Origin: an uncultured Coriobacteriaceae bacterium
GTDB taxonomy: Bacteria; Actinomycetota; Coriobacteriia; Coriobacteriales; Eggerthellaceae
Assembly: GCA_937937585.1 (NCBI GenBank)
Contig: CALDCB010000007.1
Location: 1 to 64,000, forward strand
DNA: 64,000 bases
Direction of reading: 5' to 3'
Shown: positions 32,601 to 40,497 of the stretch, in pieces
Numbering within the stretch: position 1 is the first letter of the stretch
Layout: every line of letters starts with the position of its first letter
Made by a program: the position numbers and the translations under genes
The notes under the pieces: model-generated
The model's input: only the letters and a program-made list of their open reading frames with translations
Databases searched by the model: none
What the model was told of the DNA's origin: nothing

Positions 32601-32981
32601 GCTCGGTCCCGTGACCGACGCGGCGTCGCCCGTGCCCGAGACCCGCACAGACCCCGCCTGGGCCGCGGCGAGGTCCGTCGTCTTCGCCGACCATTCCACG
32701 TTGGCGGGGAACCCGCTCGCGGACGCGGACGCGATGTAGGCGTCTCCCGACGTCGTTATGTTCCATTCGGACGGGCTCACCACAGTGCCGTCCGCCATGA
32801 GCGCGCATGGCACTGTGGTGGGCACGTCTATCACGAGGTTCTCGTCGGAGGTTCCCGCCGCGTCCGCGCGGACAGGGGAGAGCGCGGCGAGCGCGCACGC
32901 GAGCAACGCCGCCAGGGCGAAGCCGAGGGCGGCTGCGAGCCTCTTCTTGTTTTCGGTTCGGATGCCGTTCGATGCGGTCAT
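29679..32981 (-). CDS. Large DUF285/BspA-like leucine-rich surface protein
   Basis: A 1100-residue secreted protein: signal segment (about residues 15-41), the shared N-terminal domain (VIDVPTTVPCALMADGTVVSPSEWNI), three FAVYSADDxSLTFYKR units each followed by a few repeats, and then a regular array of about ten 25-residue DUF285 repeats (about 715-945) of the SFDTHNVTSMVSMFDGCGSL type. The C-terminal 150 residues are acidic and unstructured, with no sorting signal. The repeats are very alike at the DNA level (75-bp units) and should recombine. It overlaps the next gene by four bases. Adhesin is the most likely role. Confidence 0.85.
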   Translation of the reverse strand: MTASNGIRTENKKRLAAALGFALAALLACALAALSPVRADAAGTSDENLVIDVPTTVPCALMADGTVVSPSEWNITTSGDAYIASASASGFPANVEWSAKTTDLAAAQAGSVRVSGTGDAASVTGPSDPAAAKLAQSAGFEWAFSKLDADKNSDIIAKATSGTAVLGSVTFTFAKVEPDAFAVYSADDGSLTFYKRANMPVAGQTFEGKTATEVYTGLETMTSIPGWTQNHFNDIKTVTVCDEGIAPTGTAFWFAGVRNLKTADVSKLDMSRCKTIECMFTDCISLETLDLSGWDTSSLTNMSQAFQHCASLTKLNVSGWDVSKVTNMQLAFAEDKTLGSLDLSTWDNSAATSMKDAFLQMDSLKEISLGSKFKFVGIDGYLPTPNNAYIAGADGKWYDTVGKGYAPADIPSNKAMTYTAVAPKKAFAVYSADDNSLSFYKRVSVPSAGDTFEGKTATEVYEGVEKASYTAADGAPWSGHAADIASVTVADAGVAPVSTAYWFKGASKLGSVSLAGLDTSQTTSMDGMFDGCSSLESLDLSAMSTRRVTSMTAFLGGCDSLAELSLGSEFAWIGNDCYPPTGDWKQGSTGTKYAENQIPANKTDKYTRTKTAFAVYSADDQSLTFYKRPVVPAKGSQFLGKTASKVFTGFETGTYSPSSVPWAAYWSNVKTVTVADAGISPTSTAYWFKGASKLRSVDIAGLDTSQTTCMDGMFNGCKALTTLDVSSFDTHNVTSMVSMFDGCGSLTSLDVSHFDTANVTDMYGVFWNCGSLTSLDVSSFETGNVTNMRNMFCNCKALTTLNLSSFDTHNVTSMRCMFMNCSVLTSLDLSSFDTHNVKDMAYAFGGCGSLTSLDLSSFDTHNVASMVSMFDSCKALTSLDVSHFDTANVTSMSNMFLGCESLTSLDLSSFDTGNVTSMGYMFSDCKALTTLDLSSWNTSNVADMSYMFRLCSKLSVDCSNWNVSKVTNHSNFNKNAPGVTVPLAWRTSSDEGVDDPAIAPLCDEQGNGNALSIPNESDKLEAGNGAKTSTEVADATQKAVEGVPTPEEKVSEKSNVSTEHEGTGETGINKLEVVSEATKENASAIVTEGSEKTGAVKSGE

Positions 32982-33035
32982 TTCTTCCTCCGATTCGGCC
33001 CGACGGGGCTTGTTCCTCGCCGGGCCAGGGAACGT

Positions 33036-33335
33036 TTATTCCTCTTCGTGCTTTTTGGAGCCGGCGGCGAGCGCCAGCGCCGACGCCGATGCGGCGAGGG
33101 CGACGAGGGCGGGCAGAGCCGCCCCGTCGCCGGTATGGGCGAGCGAGTCCCAGAACCCGCCCGTCCCGACGTCCACCGTCTCGGTCTTCTGCCCGTCGCC
33201 CGAGGGGATCCGGTACACCGTCACGTCTGCGCTGCCGGTGTTGCCGTCCTCGGACGCGAGCGCGGTGCACGGGGCGGCGCCCGCGCACGTCAAGGCCGCA
33301 GCCAGGGCCGCGGCCGCCAGTCCCCGCGCCTTCAC
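33036..33335 (-). CDS. Small sortase-anchored surface protein (LAHTG signal)
   Basis: A 99-residue protein with a signal peptide (about residues 1-27, cleavage near ALA), a short exposed part and a C-terminal sorting signal: SLAHTGDGA, a hydrophobic stretch and the tail KKHEEE. LAHTG departs from LPXTG at the second position, which is the LAXTG pattern known for class E sortases. It lies 11 bases after the 33347 gene. It could be a minor pilin or anchor peptide. Confidence 0.75.
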   Translation of the reverse strand: MKARGLAAAALAAALTCAGAAPCTALASEDGNTGSADVTVYRIPSGDGQKTETVDVGTGGFWDSLAHTGDGAALPALVALAASASALALAAGSKKHEEE

Positions 33336-33346
33336 GTCATCGCCCC

Positions 33347-33925
33347 TTAGGCGTTGGCATGGGAGCCGGCGGCAACGGTCCAGCTCACGGTTGCGGCCTT
33401 CTGGGCGGTGGAGAGGTCCACCGTGGTGCGGGCGATCTTGCCCTGCGTGGCGTTCACGTCGAAGGTCAGGTTGTCGTTGGCGGCGCCCGCGTAGCCCATG
33501 TCGAAGTTCTCGAGGGCGGCGGTGTTCATGCCGGTTGCGGCGGCGATGTCGGTGGCGCCGTTCTTGAGGTTGAACTGGATGGCGTTCTGGTCAGCGCCCG
33601 CGGTCACGTCGGCGACCAGCTTGAAGGGGGACTGCTCGGCGGCGGTCACGTTGGTGACGTGGATCGGGAAGACCGACTTGTTGACGATCTTGACCGCGTC
33701 TGCGGACGGGCCGGTCAGGTTGCCGGCTGCGTCGGCAGCGAACGGGATGACGGTCGGGGCCTCCCATGAGCACTGCGTGGAGGCGGGGTCGGTCTGGACG
33801 GTGACGTCCGTGGTGCCGTTGTTGCCGGTGACCGCTGCGAAGGCGCAGGGGACGGCCATCGTCATGGACATGACGGCTGCGCAGGCGACGACGCCCGCCT
33901 TCTTCTTGAGGTCGATCTTCTTCAT
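33347..33925 (-). CDS. Secreted protein sharing the adhesin N-terminal domain
   Basis: A 192-residue protein with a clear signal peptide (about residues 1-30, AFA). The mature part (TQCSWEAPTVIPFAADAAGN, VKIVNKSVFPIHVTNV, VSWTVAAG) is beta-rich and has the same layout as the N-terminal domain of the two DUF285 proteins, so it may be a stand-alone version of that domain. GGAAGGAAGAGA precedes the ATG. There is no C-terminal anchor; it may bind other surface proteins or form fibres. Confidence 0.7.
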   Translation of the reverse strand: MKKIDLKKKAGVVACAAVMSMTMAVPCAFAAVTGNNGTTDVTVQTDPASTQCSWEAPTVIPFAADAAGNLTGPSADAVKIVNKSVFPIHVTNVTAAEQSPFKLVADVTAGADQNAIQFNLKNGATDIAAATGMNTAALENFDMGYAGAANDNLTFDVNATQGKIARTTVDLSTAQKAATVSWTVAAGSHANA

Positions 33926-34015
33926 TCTCTTCCTTCCTTTCGTGAAGGTTTCTCTATAGGCCCGCGCGGCCTTCCCGCGCGCGATCCTCGTTAAATGGAT
34001 GGGCGCCCGCGTCCT

Positions 34016-34534
34016 TTACTTGGACTCGACGAGCGTCACTTGTGCGGCCTGCGGGTTGCCCGTGGCCTTGCCGTCGTCGGCGTTGTGCGCCTGGACGGTG
34101 ATGACCGCGTCGCCCGGCTCGGCGCCCGGCGCCTTGCACCACTCGACGGTCTCGCCCGGCTTTATCGTCCCGGACTCGTAGAGCGTCTTCCCGTTCTGCT
34201 CGAGCGTGAAGGACTGCGAGAAGCGGTTCGACGCGTCGTTGATGACGTTCACCCTCACGTTCTCGCCGTCGATCTTGCACACGGCGGCCACCGAGATCGT
34301 CATGCGCGACTCGTTCGCCTTGCGGTTGAGGTCCGCCTGGATCTCCTCCTTGGTCATGCCCTCGTAGCTCGTGACGGTCGCCCCGGCGTCCCCCTTGGCG
34401 GAGTTCGCTTTCCAAACCGACCAAGCCCCGATCCCGGCGGCCAAGAGCGCGATCGCGACCAGGACGGCTATGAGCGCCGTCCTCTTCTTGCCGCCCTTCC
34501 TCGCGCCCTCTTCGGGCGCTGCTGTATCGTTCAC
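34016..34534 (-). CDS. Membrane-anchored beta-rich hypothetical protein
   Basis: A 172-residue protein with a basic N-terminus, one membrane helix (about residues 19-40), a short helix (YEGMTKEEIQADLNRKANES) and a beta-sandwich-like domain (RMTISVAAVCKIDGENVRVNVIN, SFTLEQNGKTLYESGTIKPGETVEW). It is a single-pass extracellular protein in the surface operon. The fold resembles domains of unknown function in Gram-positive surface proteins; no motif gives an activity. Confidence 0.65.
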   Translation of the reverse strand: MNDTAAPEEGARKGGKKRTALIAVLVAIALLAAGIGAWSVWKANSAKGDAGATVTSYEGMTKEEIQADLNRKANESRMTISVAAVCKIDGENVRVNVINDASNRFSQSFTLEQNGKTLYESGTIKPGETVEWCKAPGAEPGDAVITVQAHNADDGKATGNPQAAQVTLVESK

Positions 34535-34567
34535 TGCTTACTCTTCCTTCCTGCCCGTTTCGCTTTC

Positions 34568-35086
34568 CTACCTGCGACGTGCCCCGCCTCGCGTGCTGTT
34601 GTACGAATCCGTCGCGTGGAACGCGTCTATGAGCCGCCTTTCAAGGTCGTTCATTTGGGTCTCTTCGCATCTTTCCAAATGGACGAACACGGGCTTTCCC
34701 TCACGGACGTCCGCGTAGACGTCGCCGTTGCCCTTGCCGTTCAGGTGGTTTCTGACGCGGTTGCAGATGTGGAGCGACTGCCCGACGTAGACCTCGTGCG
34801 GATGCTCGAAGTCCGGGTTCTCTGTGCCGATTGGGAAGGACTCGATGACGTAGCACCCCGGCCCGTCCTCGTACTTGTAGCCGGCGGCGCCCTTCCTGCC
34901 GTTCGACTTCATCGAGATCCAGTCACGCTGGAACTCCTCAGCGCTGAGGAACCCGCCTTTGTAGACGTTGCCGCGGATCCTCCCGCGCTCCTTCTCGAGC
35001 CTTTTCGCCCAGACCATCAAGAAAACGATGGTCATGACGACGATCCCCGTCATGACCGCCGCGTAGGTGAGCATCCAATCGCTCAT
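34568..35086 (-). CDS. Membrane-anchored GIY-YIG domain protein
   Basis: A 172-residue protein with an N-terminal membrane helix (about residues 8-27) and then a GIY-YIG-like domain: GCYVIES (first strand), EVYVGQSLHICNRVRNHL (second strand, Arg in the helix) and ETQMNDLERRLIDAFHA with the likely metal-binding glutamate. The spacing fits the GIY-YIG fold. The domain would lie on the cytoplasmic side. Nuclease activity is expected from the family but not certain, since membrane-bound forms are unusual. Its start overlaps the end of the preceding gene (ATGA). Confidence 0.7.
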   Translation of the reverse strand: MSDWMLTYAAVMTGIVVMTIVFLMVWAKRLEKERGRIRGNVYKGGFLSAEEFQRDWISMKSNGRKGAAGYKYEDGPGCYVIESFPIGTENPDFEHPHEVYVGQSLHICNRVRNHLNGKGNGDVYADVREGKPVFVHLERCEETQMNDLERRLIDAFHATDSYNSTRGGARRR

Positions 35087-35466
35087 CCCTCATCGCCCCC
35101 GATCCTCTCGGGCGAGAGCCATTCGGCCTTGAACGCGTCGAGCGCGTCCTTCTTCAGCGCCCTCGAGAGCGCCGAGAGCATGTTCGAGAGGTCCGCGTCC
35201 TCGGCGGCCATGCCGAAGGCGGCCATGTCCACCTCTTCCGCGAGCCTGTCCTCGTTCGCCTTGAAGTCCAGGTTGTGCGAGAAGGCGCCCGACGCCGAAG
35301 CGGCGACGTAGGCGGTGAGGCCCGCCATGTCCACCGCCTCGACGTCGTAGAGAGCGGTCGCGTAGCCGAGCGCGAAGTCCTCGGAGATCCCGCACGACCC
35401 CGCCCATAGGGCGGCGTGGAAGTCCTCGGGCTTCTTCACGGCCCTTTCTTGCCAAATCCCGCTCAT
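35083..35466 (-). CDS. Hypothetical helical protein
   Basis: A 127-residue Ala-rich, acidic, mostly helical protein with no membrane segment or known motif. AAGGAGAGTGGC precedes the ATG at 35466. It overlaps the GIY-YIG gene by four bases, so the two proteins are co-translated; it may be its partner. Confidence 0.6.
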   Translation of the reverse strand: MSGIWQERAVKKPEDFHAALWAGSCGISEDFALGYATALYDVEAVDMAGLTAYVAASASGAFSHNLDFKANEDRLAEEVDMAAFGMAAEDADLSNMLSALSRALKKDALDAFKAEWLSPERIGGDEG

Positions 35467-35491
35467 GCCACTCTCCTTGCCGCTTCCTGGC

Positions 35492-38400
35492 CTATTCGGC
35501 GTCGTTGGCGCCGGCTCCCGCGCGCTTCAGCTCGCGCCTATGGGCGGCCTCGCCGGCGCAGAACGTGCCGATTGCCGCGATGACGAGCATCCAGCCCAGC
35601 CACGCGTAATGGGAGAGCGAGACGCCGGTCTTGCTGTAGGCCTTGCCCTTCGCGCCGTTGAGCTTGTCGACGGAGACGGTCTGGTTATGGTCGTTGATGT
35701 CCTCGTGAACCGCCACCTCGACGTCGTCTTTCGACAGCTTCTCGAAGGCGACGATCTCCTTGCCGTCGAGGGCCGTGCTATCGAACTCGAAGCGAAGCTC
35801 GACCGTGCCCGAAGGCTGGTTGGGCGTGAACGTCTTCTCGGCGGTCACCGCCTTGTCGCCGACGTAAAGCGGCTTGCCGGTGTCTTTGAGCATCAGCTTG
35901 CCGGAGACCTTGTACTCCTTGCCAGGGATCAGGTTCTCGTACGCCACCGTGTCGATGAGCGAGGTGGTGGTGGAGGGGAGGATCACATGGTCGCCGTCGG
36001 TCTCGTCGGTGAGCGTGGTCGCGATGGACGAGGGCGTGATCTTGAAGCTCTGGCCCTTGTCGTCGAGGTCCGCATGGGCGGCGACCAGCTTGCCGTCGTG
36101 GATCAGGAACTCGTACACGACGCAATCGGCGGGCGCATCGGCTTTGAGCCATTTGGTAGCGTCGAAGTCGAGCGTGACCGGCTGAATGCCGTCGGCCGCG
36201 TCGGCGGTGAAGTCGGCTTGCTTCATCACGAGCTGGCTTGCCAGCTTCGTGCGGTCGGCGAGCGCCTTCTGCAGCGCTTCGTAATCGACGGTGCCGACTT
36301 TCAGAACGGGCAGAGGTTCGCCGTCCTTGTGAGCGGCCATCGCCTTCGCGTAGGCGTCGAGCGAGTCGGCATCGGTGCCCATCGCCTTGAGGACATCCGC
36401 GTAGAAAGACTCGATCTGCCCGTTCACGGTGTCGGTCACGACGCCGTTCGCCTCGCCGCCGGTGTAGAGCGGCAGCGCGGTCTCCTTATCCATTACCATG
36501 GCCACGAGCGTGTACTTGCTGCCCTTGGCGAGGTTCTTGTAGGTGACGTCGTCGACGATCGACGCGTCGGCGTCGGCGACCACGGTGGAGTCGCCGTCAA
36601 GGCCGTCATGGGCCAGGGTGCCGATGAGCGGGTTGCTTACGAGGACGGTTTGCGCGGCGTCGTCGATCTCAGCGTGGGCCGCAAGCTCGACGCCCTTGCG
36701 GTCGAGGCTTTCGAAGGCCACGACCTCGTCCCCGTGCGCAAGCTCGGAGCCGTCGAACTCGAAGGCCACGTCAACGGTGCCGTTCGCCTTCTCGGGCGTG
36801 AACGTGGTCTTCGCGGTTACCGCGTTGCCCTCGGCGTCCTTCACCGCGACGGCTTCGGTTGCGCCGTCATCGGTCTCGACCTTCTTGTACAGCGTGCCCG
36901 TGACGGTGTACTCGCGCCCGGGCACGAGTCCTGCGTAGCTCACGGTGTCCGTGAGCTTCACGGGGTTGTTGGAGACGATGTCCTTGTCGCCGTCGGCGGC
37001 GTCGGTGAGCGTGGTGCCGATCTTCGGCAGCGCCGTCACGACGGTCTGGCCCTCATCGGACGCGTCCTCATGGCTTGCGAGGACGGATCCGTTGCGGCTC
37101 ACCTTCTCGAAGCACACGAGCTTCTGGCCGTCCTCGAGCTTGAGGCCGTCGAACTTGAAGGTCACGTCGACGAAGCCGTGCGGCGTGTCAGGGACGAACG
37201 CGGCCTTCGCGGTCACGGGGTTGCCGTCGGAATCCGTAAGCGCCTCGGCGGTCGCGTTGCCGTTTTCGTCGATGGTGACGAGCTGCAACGCGCCCTCGAC
37301 CGTGTACTCGCGGCCGTCTGCGAAGAGGTTGCGGTACTCCACCTTGTCCACGATCGTCATCTCATCGTCGGGCACGATGGTCTGCGTGGCGCTGGCGCCG
37401 TCCTTGGCGGAAGTGCCGATAGAGGCCTTGACCGTGCTCAAAGTTTGGTTCTCATCGCCGAGGTTCTTGTGCTCGGCGGCCGTCTTGCCGGTCGAGACCT
37501 TGGTCAAGGTCTCGAAGCATACGAGTTTCTTGCCGTCCGCGAGCTGGCTGGCGTCGAACACGGCATCGACCGAAACCGTCATGTCGGCGGCGTCGGCAAC
37601 GAAGTTCTTAGTGCCCTTGACGGCGTTGCCCGAGGCGTCGAGCACGGGCGTGCCGTCATCGGCGTAGACGAGCTCCATGTCAAGGCGGTACTCGGCGCCT
37701 TGACGCAGGTTCTTCGCCGCGACGGAGTCGGTGAACCTCGCTTCGGGGTCGAGCTTCAAGAGCTTCGTCCCGTCGCTTGCCGTGGCGGTGGTGGCGACGG
37801 AGGGCTTATGGAACGTGACCGTTTGTTCAAGGTCGGACTTGTCTGCATGCTTCGCGATTTCCTGGCCGTTCAAAGTCACGAACTCGTAGACGACGGCTTT
37901 CTGCCCGTTCGCCAGGGCGCTGGCGTCGAACGCGAGCCTCACGTCGACGTGCCCGTTCTTCTTGTCGGGCGTGAACTCGGCGCTGCCGGTCACCTCGTTG
38001 CCCGAGGCGTCGGTGAGCATCGCGCCGGTGTCGGCGTCATGCGCCTCCGCGCGAACCGTGTACGTGCGGCCGGGGATGAAGTCCTCGTAGCTCACGCGGT
38101 CCACGATCACGGCCTCGTCATCGGCGACGATGTCCTTGTCAACGGTGGAGTTAGTCGCGCCGTCCCATGCGTTGGTGTGGATCGAGGGCTCGACGTCGTC
38201 CATGGTGCCCAGGTCGATGACGGTGTTGTCATCGGAGCGCACGACCGTGAACTCCGTTTCGATCATCTGCCTGCCCTCGTTCGCGGCGCAGGACAGCTCC
38301 GTCACCTTGTAGGTGTCGTACGGCAAGGCGCCGAGGGCGGCGCTGGCCGCTGCGGTGGAGCCCTTCTCGTTCATGCCGAACCAGACGGTCGGCTGTTTCT

Positions 38401-40432
38401 CCGAAGAGTTCTTATCGGCGAAGCGCTTCACCAGCTCGACGAGCTTGTCGTTGTCGATGGTGCCGTCGTCTTTCAGCGCCGCGTCGAACGCGTTGGAGTT
38501 CGCGCGCGTCGCGGAGGTGTCGATGACGCCGTTCTTGTCCGTGACTGCCACATGCTTCTCACCCGTGGCCGCGCTCTCGATCAGGAAGGGAACGCCGGCC
38601 ATCTTGGCGCCGGTGGTGTCGTCCTTCTTCTGGAATTTCACGTCGGCGCGCACTACCTGGTTGGCGAACGTCGCGCCGGCGGGATCGCTCAGGGTCGAGA
38701 GGTCCTTGACCAAACCGAAGTCGTCGGCGTCGATGGTGAAGGCCACTTCCTGCGTGGACTTCTCGTAACCTTCGCCGGGATCCGTCTCAACGAGCTTGTA
38801 GCTGCCGCAGGGCAGGAGGTCTTTCGGGGTCTCGAATTTCCAACCGCTCGCGGTGGCGGAAGCCTTGCCGGCGTAGACGACCTCGCCCGGCTGGTAGACG
38901 GTGCCCGCTACTTTTGCCGCGTGGGCCGAGGCGTTCTCGATCTGGAACTTGGCGGCAAGGTCGCCTGCTCCCAAGGGGTAGGGCTGGTTCGTCTCCCTGT
39001 CGAGCTTATGGAAGCTCACGCCTGCGCGGCCGACCTGGTTGGCGAACTGGTCGGCGCTCAGATCGGCTATCTTGCCGTTCTCCTTGACGTCGAAGGCCTT
39101 CTTCTCGGAGGACATCTTCATGCCGTCGATGGTCACGGCCTCGCCGCCGAGCAGGTACCCGCCGTTCGCGAGCGCGGAGCCGTCGCCCGCGGCGCCGGAC
39201 ACGACCTCATGAACGGAGTAGCTGCCGTACGGCAGGCAGTCGGCTGCGGTGGCAGCTGCGCCCGATGCGTCGGTCTCGATGACCTTCACGACCTGGCCGT
39301 TGGCGTACGTGCCGCCGTCGACCGAAACGGGGTTGGCGCTCTCGTTGACGATGGCGAACCTGATCCCCGCAAGCGACGCGTCGCCCTGCGGCGTGTTGCC
39401 GGTCTCGGCATCGACCTTGGAGATCTTCACCCCGCCCTTGATCACCTGCTCGCGGTCGTACATATCCTCGCCGGGGATGTTGAAGTCAACGGCGTTTTCG
39501 CCGATATAGCCGGTGCTCGTTACCTGACCCCAATGGACGGGGTGCTCCTCATGGACGTAACCATCTGGCTCCTTGGTCTCTTGAATCGAGTACCAACCAA
39601 GTAGTCCGATAGGGTTGCCGTTATTGGACAGGTAGAAGTCGTCGCCGCCAACTTTGTATTCTTTTTCGAGCAGCGCCATACCGACGGAGTCGGTTTTCAG
39701 CACCCAAGTCCTTGTTGCTTGCGCGCCATCGGCGGGCTTGCTCTCGGTGGCGTAGTACTTAACGGTGTACTCGGCGCCGGCAAGCTGTGCCTGGCCTTGC
39801 GGGTATGCTTGACCCGTATCCTTGTCGACCTTGTGAATCAGCATGAATGTAGGGTCGTTCTGCGGCGCGTCGTAAACCGTCCCGCCGTTCACGTGCGCGC
39901 ACTCGGCGGGCTCGACCTGAACGGGGTAGACGGCGCCCGCCAGCGAATAGCAGGCGTTGCCGTCCGAGACCGCGGGGTTGCTGGACTTCTTCAGGAGGTC
40001 CATGTCGCCGAGCGGGTTGAACAGCGTGTCCAAGCCGCCCACGCGCTGGCACGGGCCCGAGGTGAACACGCACTCGGGGTGCGGCGTGGCGCCACGCGAA
40101 TCGATCAGGATGTCGTATCCCGACCCGGTCCAAGTGCCGGTGAACGGGTACCACCCATCCGCAGGGTAAGGCAGCCCGTGATCCTGGCAGTAGCCCGTGT
40201 AGCCGCTGAACGAGTGGCCGCTGTAGGAGATCGTGACATCGAACACGTTGCCGTCGCCGTTCGTCTGCCCGGGGTTCGTGCAATGGATGTACGCTTGCCC
40301 GCTGATCGTCGCGGGGGCGGCAAGCGCCTCTTTCGGCGCTGCCGCGCCGATGGTCAGCGCCAAGCCCAATGCAGCCGCAGCCGCGGCAAGGAGCCGTGCG
40401 GCGCGGGCGAACCTTGTTATAGCTCTATCCAT
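35492..40432 (-). CDS. Large VaFE/Cna-B repeat surface-anchored adhesin or pilin
   Basis: A 1646-residue surface protein. A signal peptide (about residues 1-39) leads to an N-terminal domain (YIHCTNPGQTNGDG to about 190), four SpaA/Cna-B-type domains (e.g. LIHKVDKDTGQAYPQGQAQL, GVKISKVDAETG, GVSFHKLDRETN, DVKFQKKDDTTG) with the lysines expected for internal isopeptide bonds, then about six VaFE repeats (VYEFVT, VCFETL, VCFEKV, VAFESL, VYEFLI, VAFEKL). The C-terminus has AYSKTGVSL, a hydrophobic segment and a basic tail, a non-standard sorting signal. Family members form long, bond-stabilised fibres for adhesion. The local class B sortase is the likely anchor enzyme. Confidence 0.92.
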   Translation of the reverse strand: MDRAITRFARAARLLAAAAAALGLALTIGAAAPKEALAAPATISGQAYIHCTNPGQTNGDGNVFDVTISYSGHSFSGYTGYCQDHGLPYPADGWYPFTGTWTGSGYDILIDSRGATPHPECVFTSGPCQRVGGLDTLFNPLGDMDLLKKSSNPAVSDGNACYSLAGAVYPVQVEPAECAHVNGGTVYDAPQNDPTFMLIHKVDKDTGQAYPQGQAQLAGAEYTVKYYATESKPADGAQATRTWVLKTDSVGMALLEKEYKVGGDDFYLSNNGNPIGLLGWYSIQETKEPDGYVHEEHPVHWGQVTSTGYIGENAVDFNIPGEDMYDREQVIKGGVKISKVDAETGNTPQGDASLAGIRFAIVNESANPVSVDGGTYANGQVVKVIETDASGAAATAADCLPYGSYSVHEVVSGAAGDGSALANGGYLLGGEAVTIDGMKMSSEKKAFDVKENGKIADLSADQFANQVGRAGVSFHKLDRETNQPYPLGAGDLAAKFQIENASAHAAKVAGTVYQPGEVVYAGKASATASGWKFETPKDLLPCGSYKLVETDPGEGYEKSTQEVAFTIDADDFGLVKDLSTLSDPAGATFANQVVRADVKFQKKDDTTGAKMAGVPFLIESAATGEKHVAVTDKNGVIDTSATRANSNAFDAALKDDGTIDNDKLVELVKRFADKNSSEKQPTVWFGMNEKGSTAAASAALGALPYDTYKVTELSCAANEGRQMIETEFTVVRSDDNTVIDLGTMDDVEPSIHTNAWDGATNSTVDKDIVADDEAVIVDRVSYEDFIPGRTYTVRAEAHDADTGAMLTDASGNEVTGSAEFTPDKKNGHVDVRLAFDASALANGQKAVVYEFVTLNGQEIAKHADKSDLEQTVTFHKPSVATTATASDGTKLLKLDPEARFTDSVAAKNLRQGAEYRLDMELVYADDGTPVLDASGNAVKGTKNFVADAADMTVSVDAVFDASQLADGKKLVCFETLTKVSTGKTAAEHKNLGDENQTLSTVKASIGTSAKDGASATQTIVPDDEMTIVDKVEYRNLFADGREYTVEGALQLVTIDENGNATAEALTDSDGNPVTAKAAFVPDTPHGFVDVTFKFDGLKLEDGQKLVCFEKVSRNGSVLASHEDASDEGQTVVTALPKIGTTLTDAADGDKDIVSNNPVKLTDTVSYAGLVPGREYTVTGTLYKKVETDDGATEAVAVKDAEGNAVTAKTTFTPEKANGTVDVAFEFDGSELAHGDEVVAFESLDRKGVELAAHAEIDDAAQTVLVSNPLIGTLAHDGLDGDSTVVADADASIVDDVTYKNLAKGSKYTLVAMVMDKETALPLYTGGEANGVVTDTVNGQIESFYADVLKAMGTDADSLDAYAKAMAAHKDGEPLPVLKVGTVDYEALQKALADRTKLASQLVMKQADFTADAADGIQPVTLDFDATKWLKADAPADCVVYEFLIHDGKLVAAHADLDDKGQSFKITPSSIATTLTDETDGDHVILPSTTTSLIDTVAYENLIPGKEYKVSGKLMLKDTGKPLYVGDKAVTAEKTFTPNQPSGTVELRFEFDSTALDGKEIVAFEKLSKDDVEVAVHEDINDHNQTVSVDKLNGAKGKAYSKTGVSLSHYAWLGWMLVIAAIGTFCAGEAAHRRELKRAGAGANDAE

Positions 40433-40497
40433 CTCTTCCTTCCTTTTTCTTATCCGTCATTTCCTCTATTTCCAATGCGGCGGGAGCTTGACCTGGT

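Noticed and set aside
35465..39604. 1379-codon plus-strand open frame antisense to the VaFE adhesin
   Set aside because: Long antisense frames are expected in high-GC DNA opposite a real gene; it has no start signal, and the minus-strand protein has clear domains.
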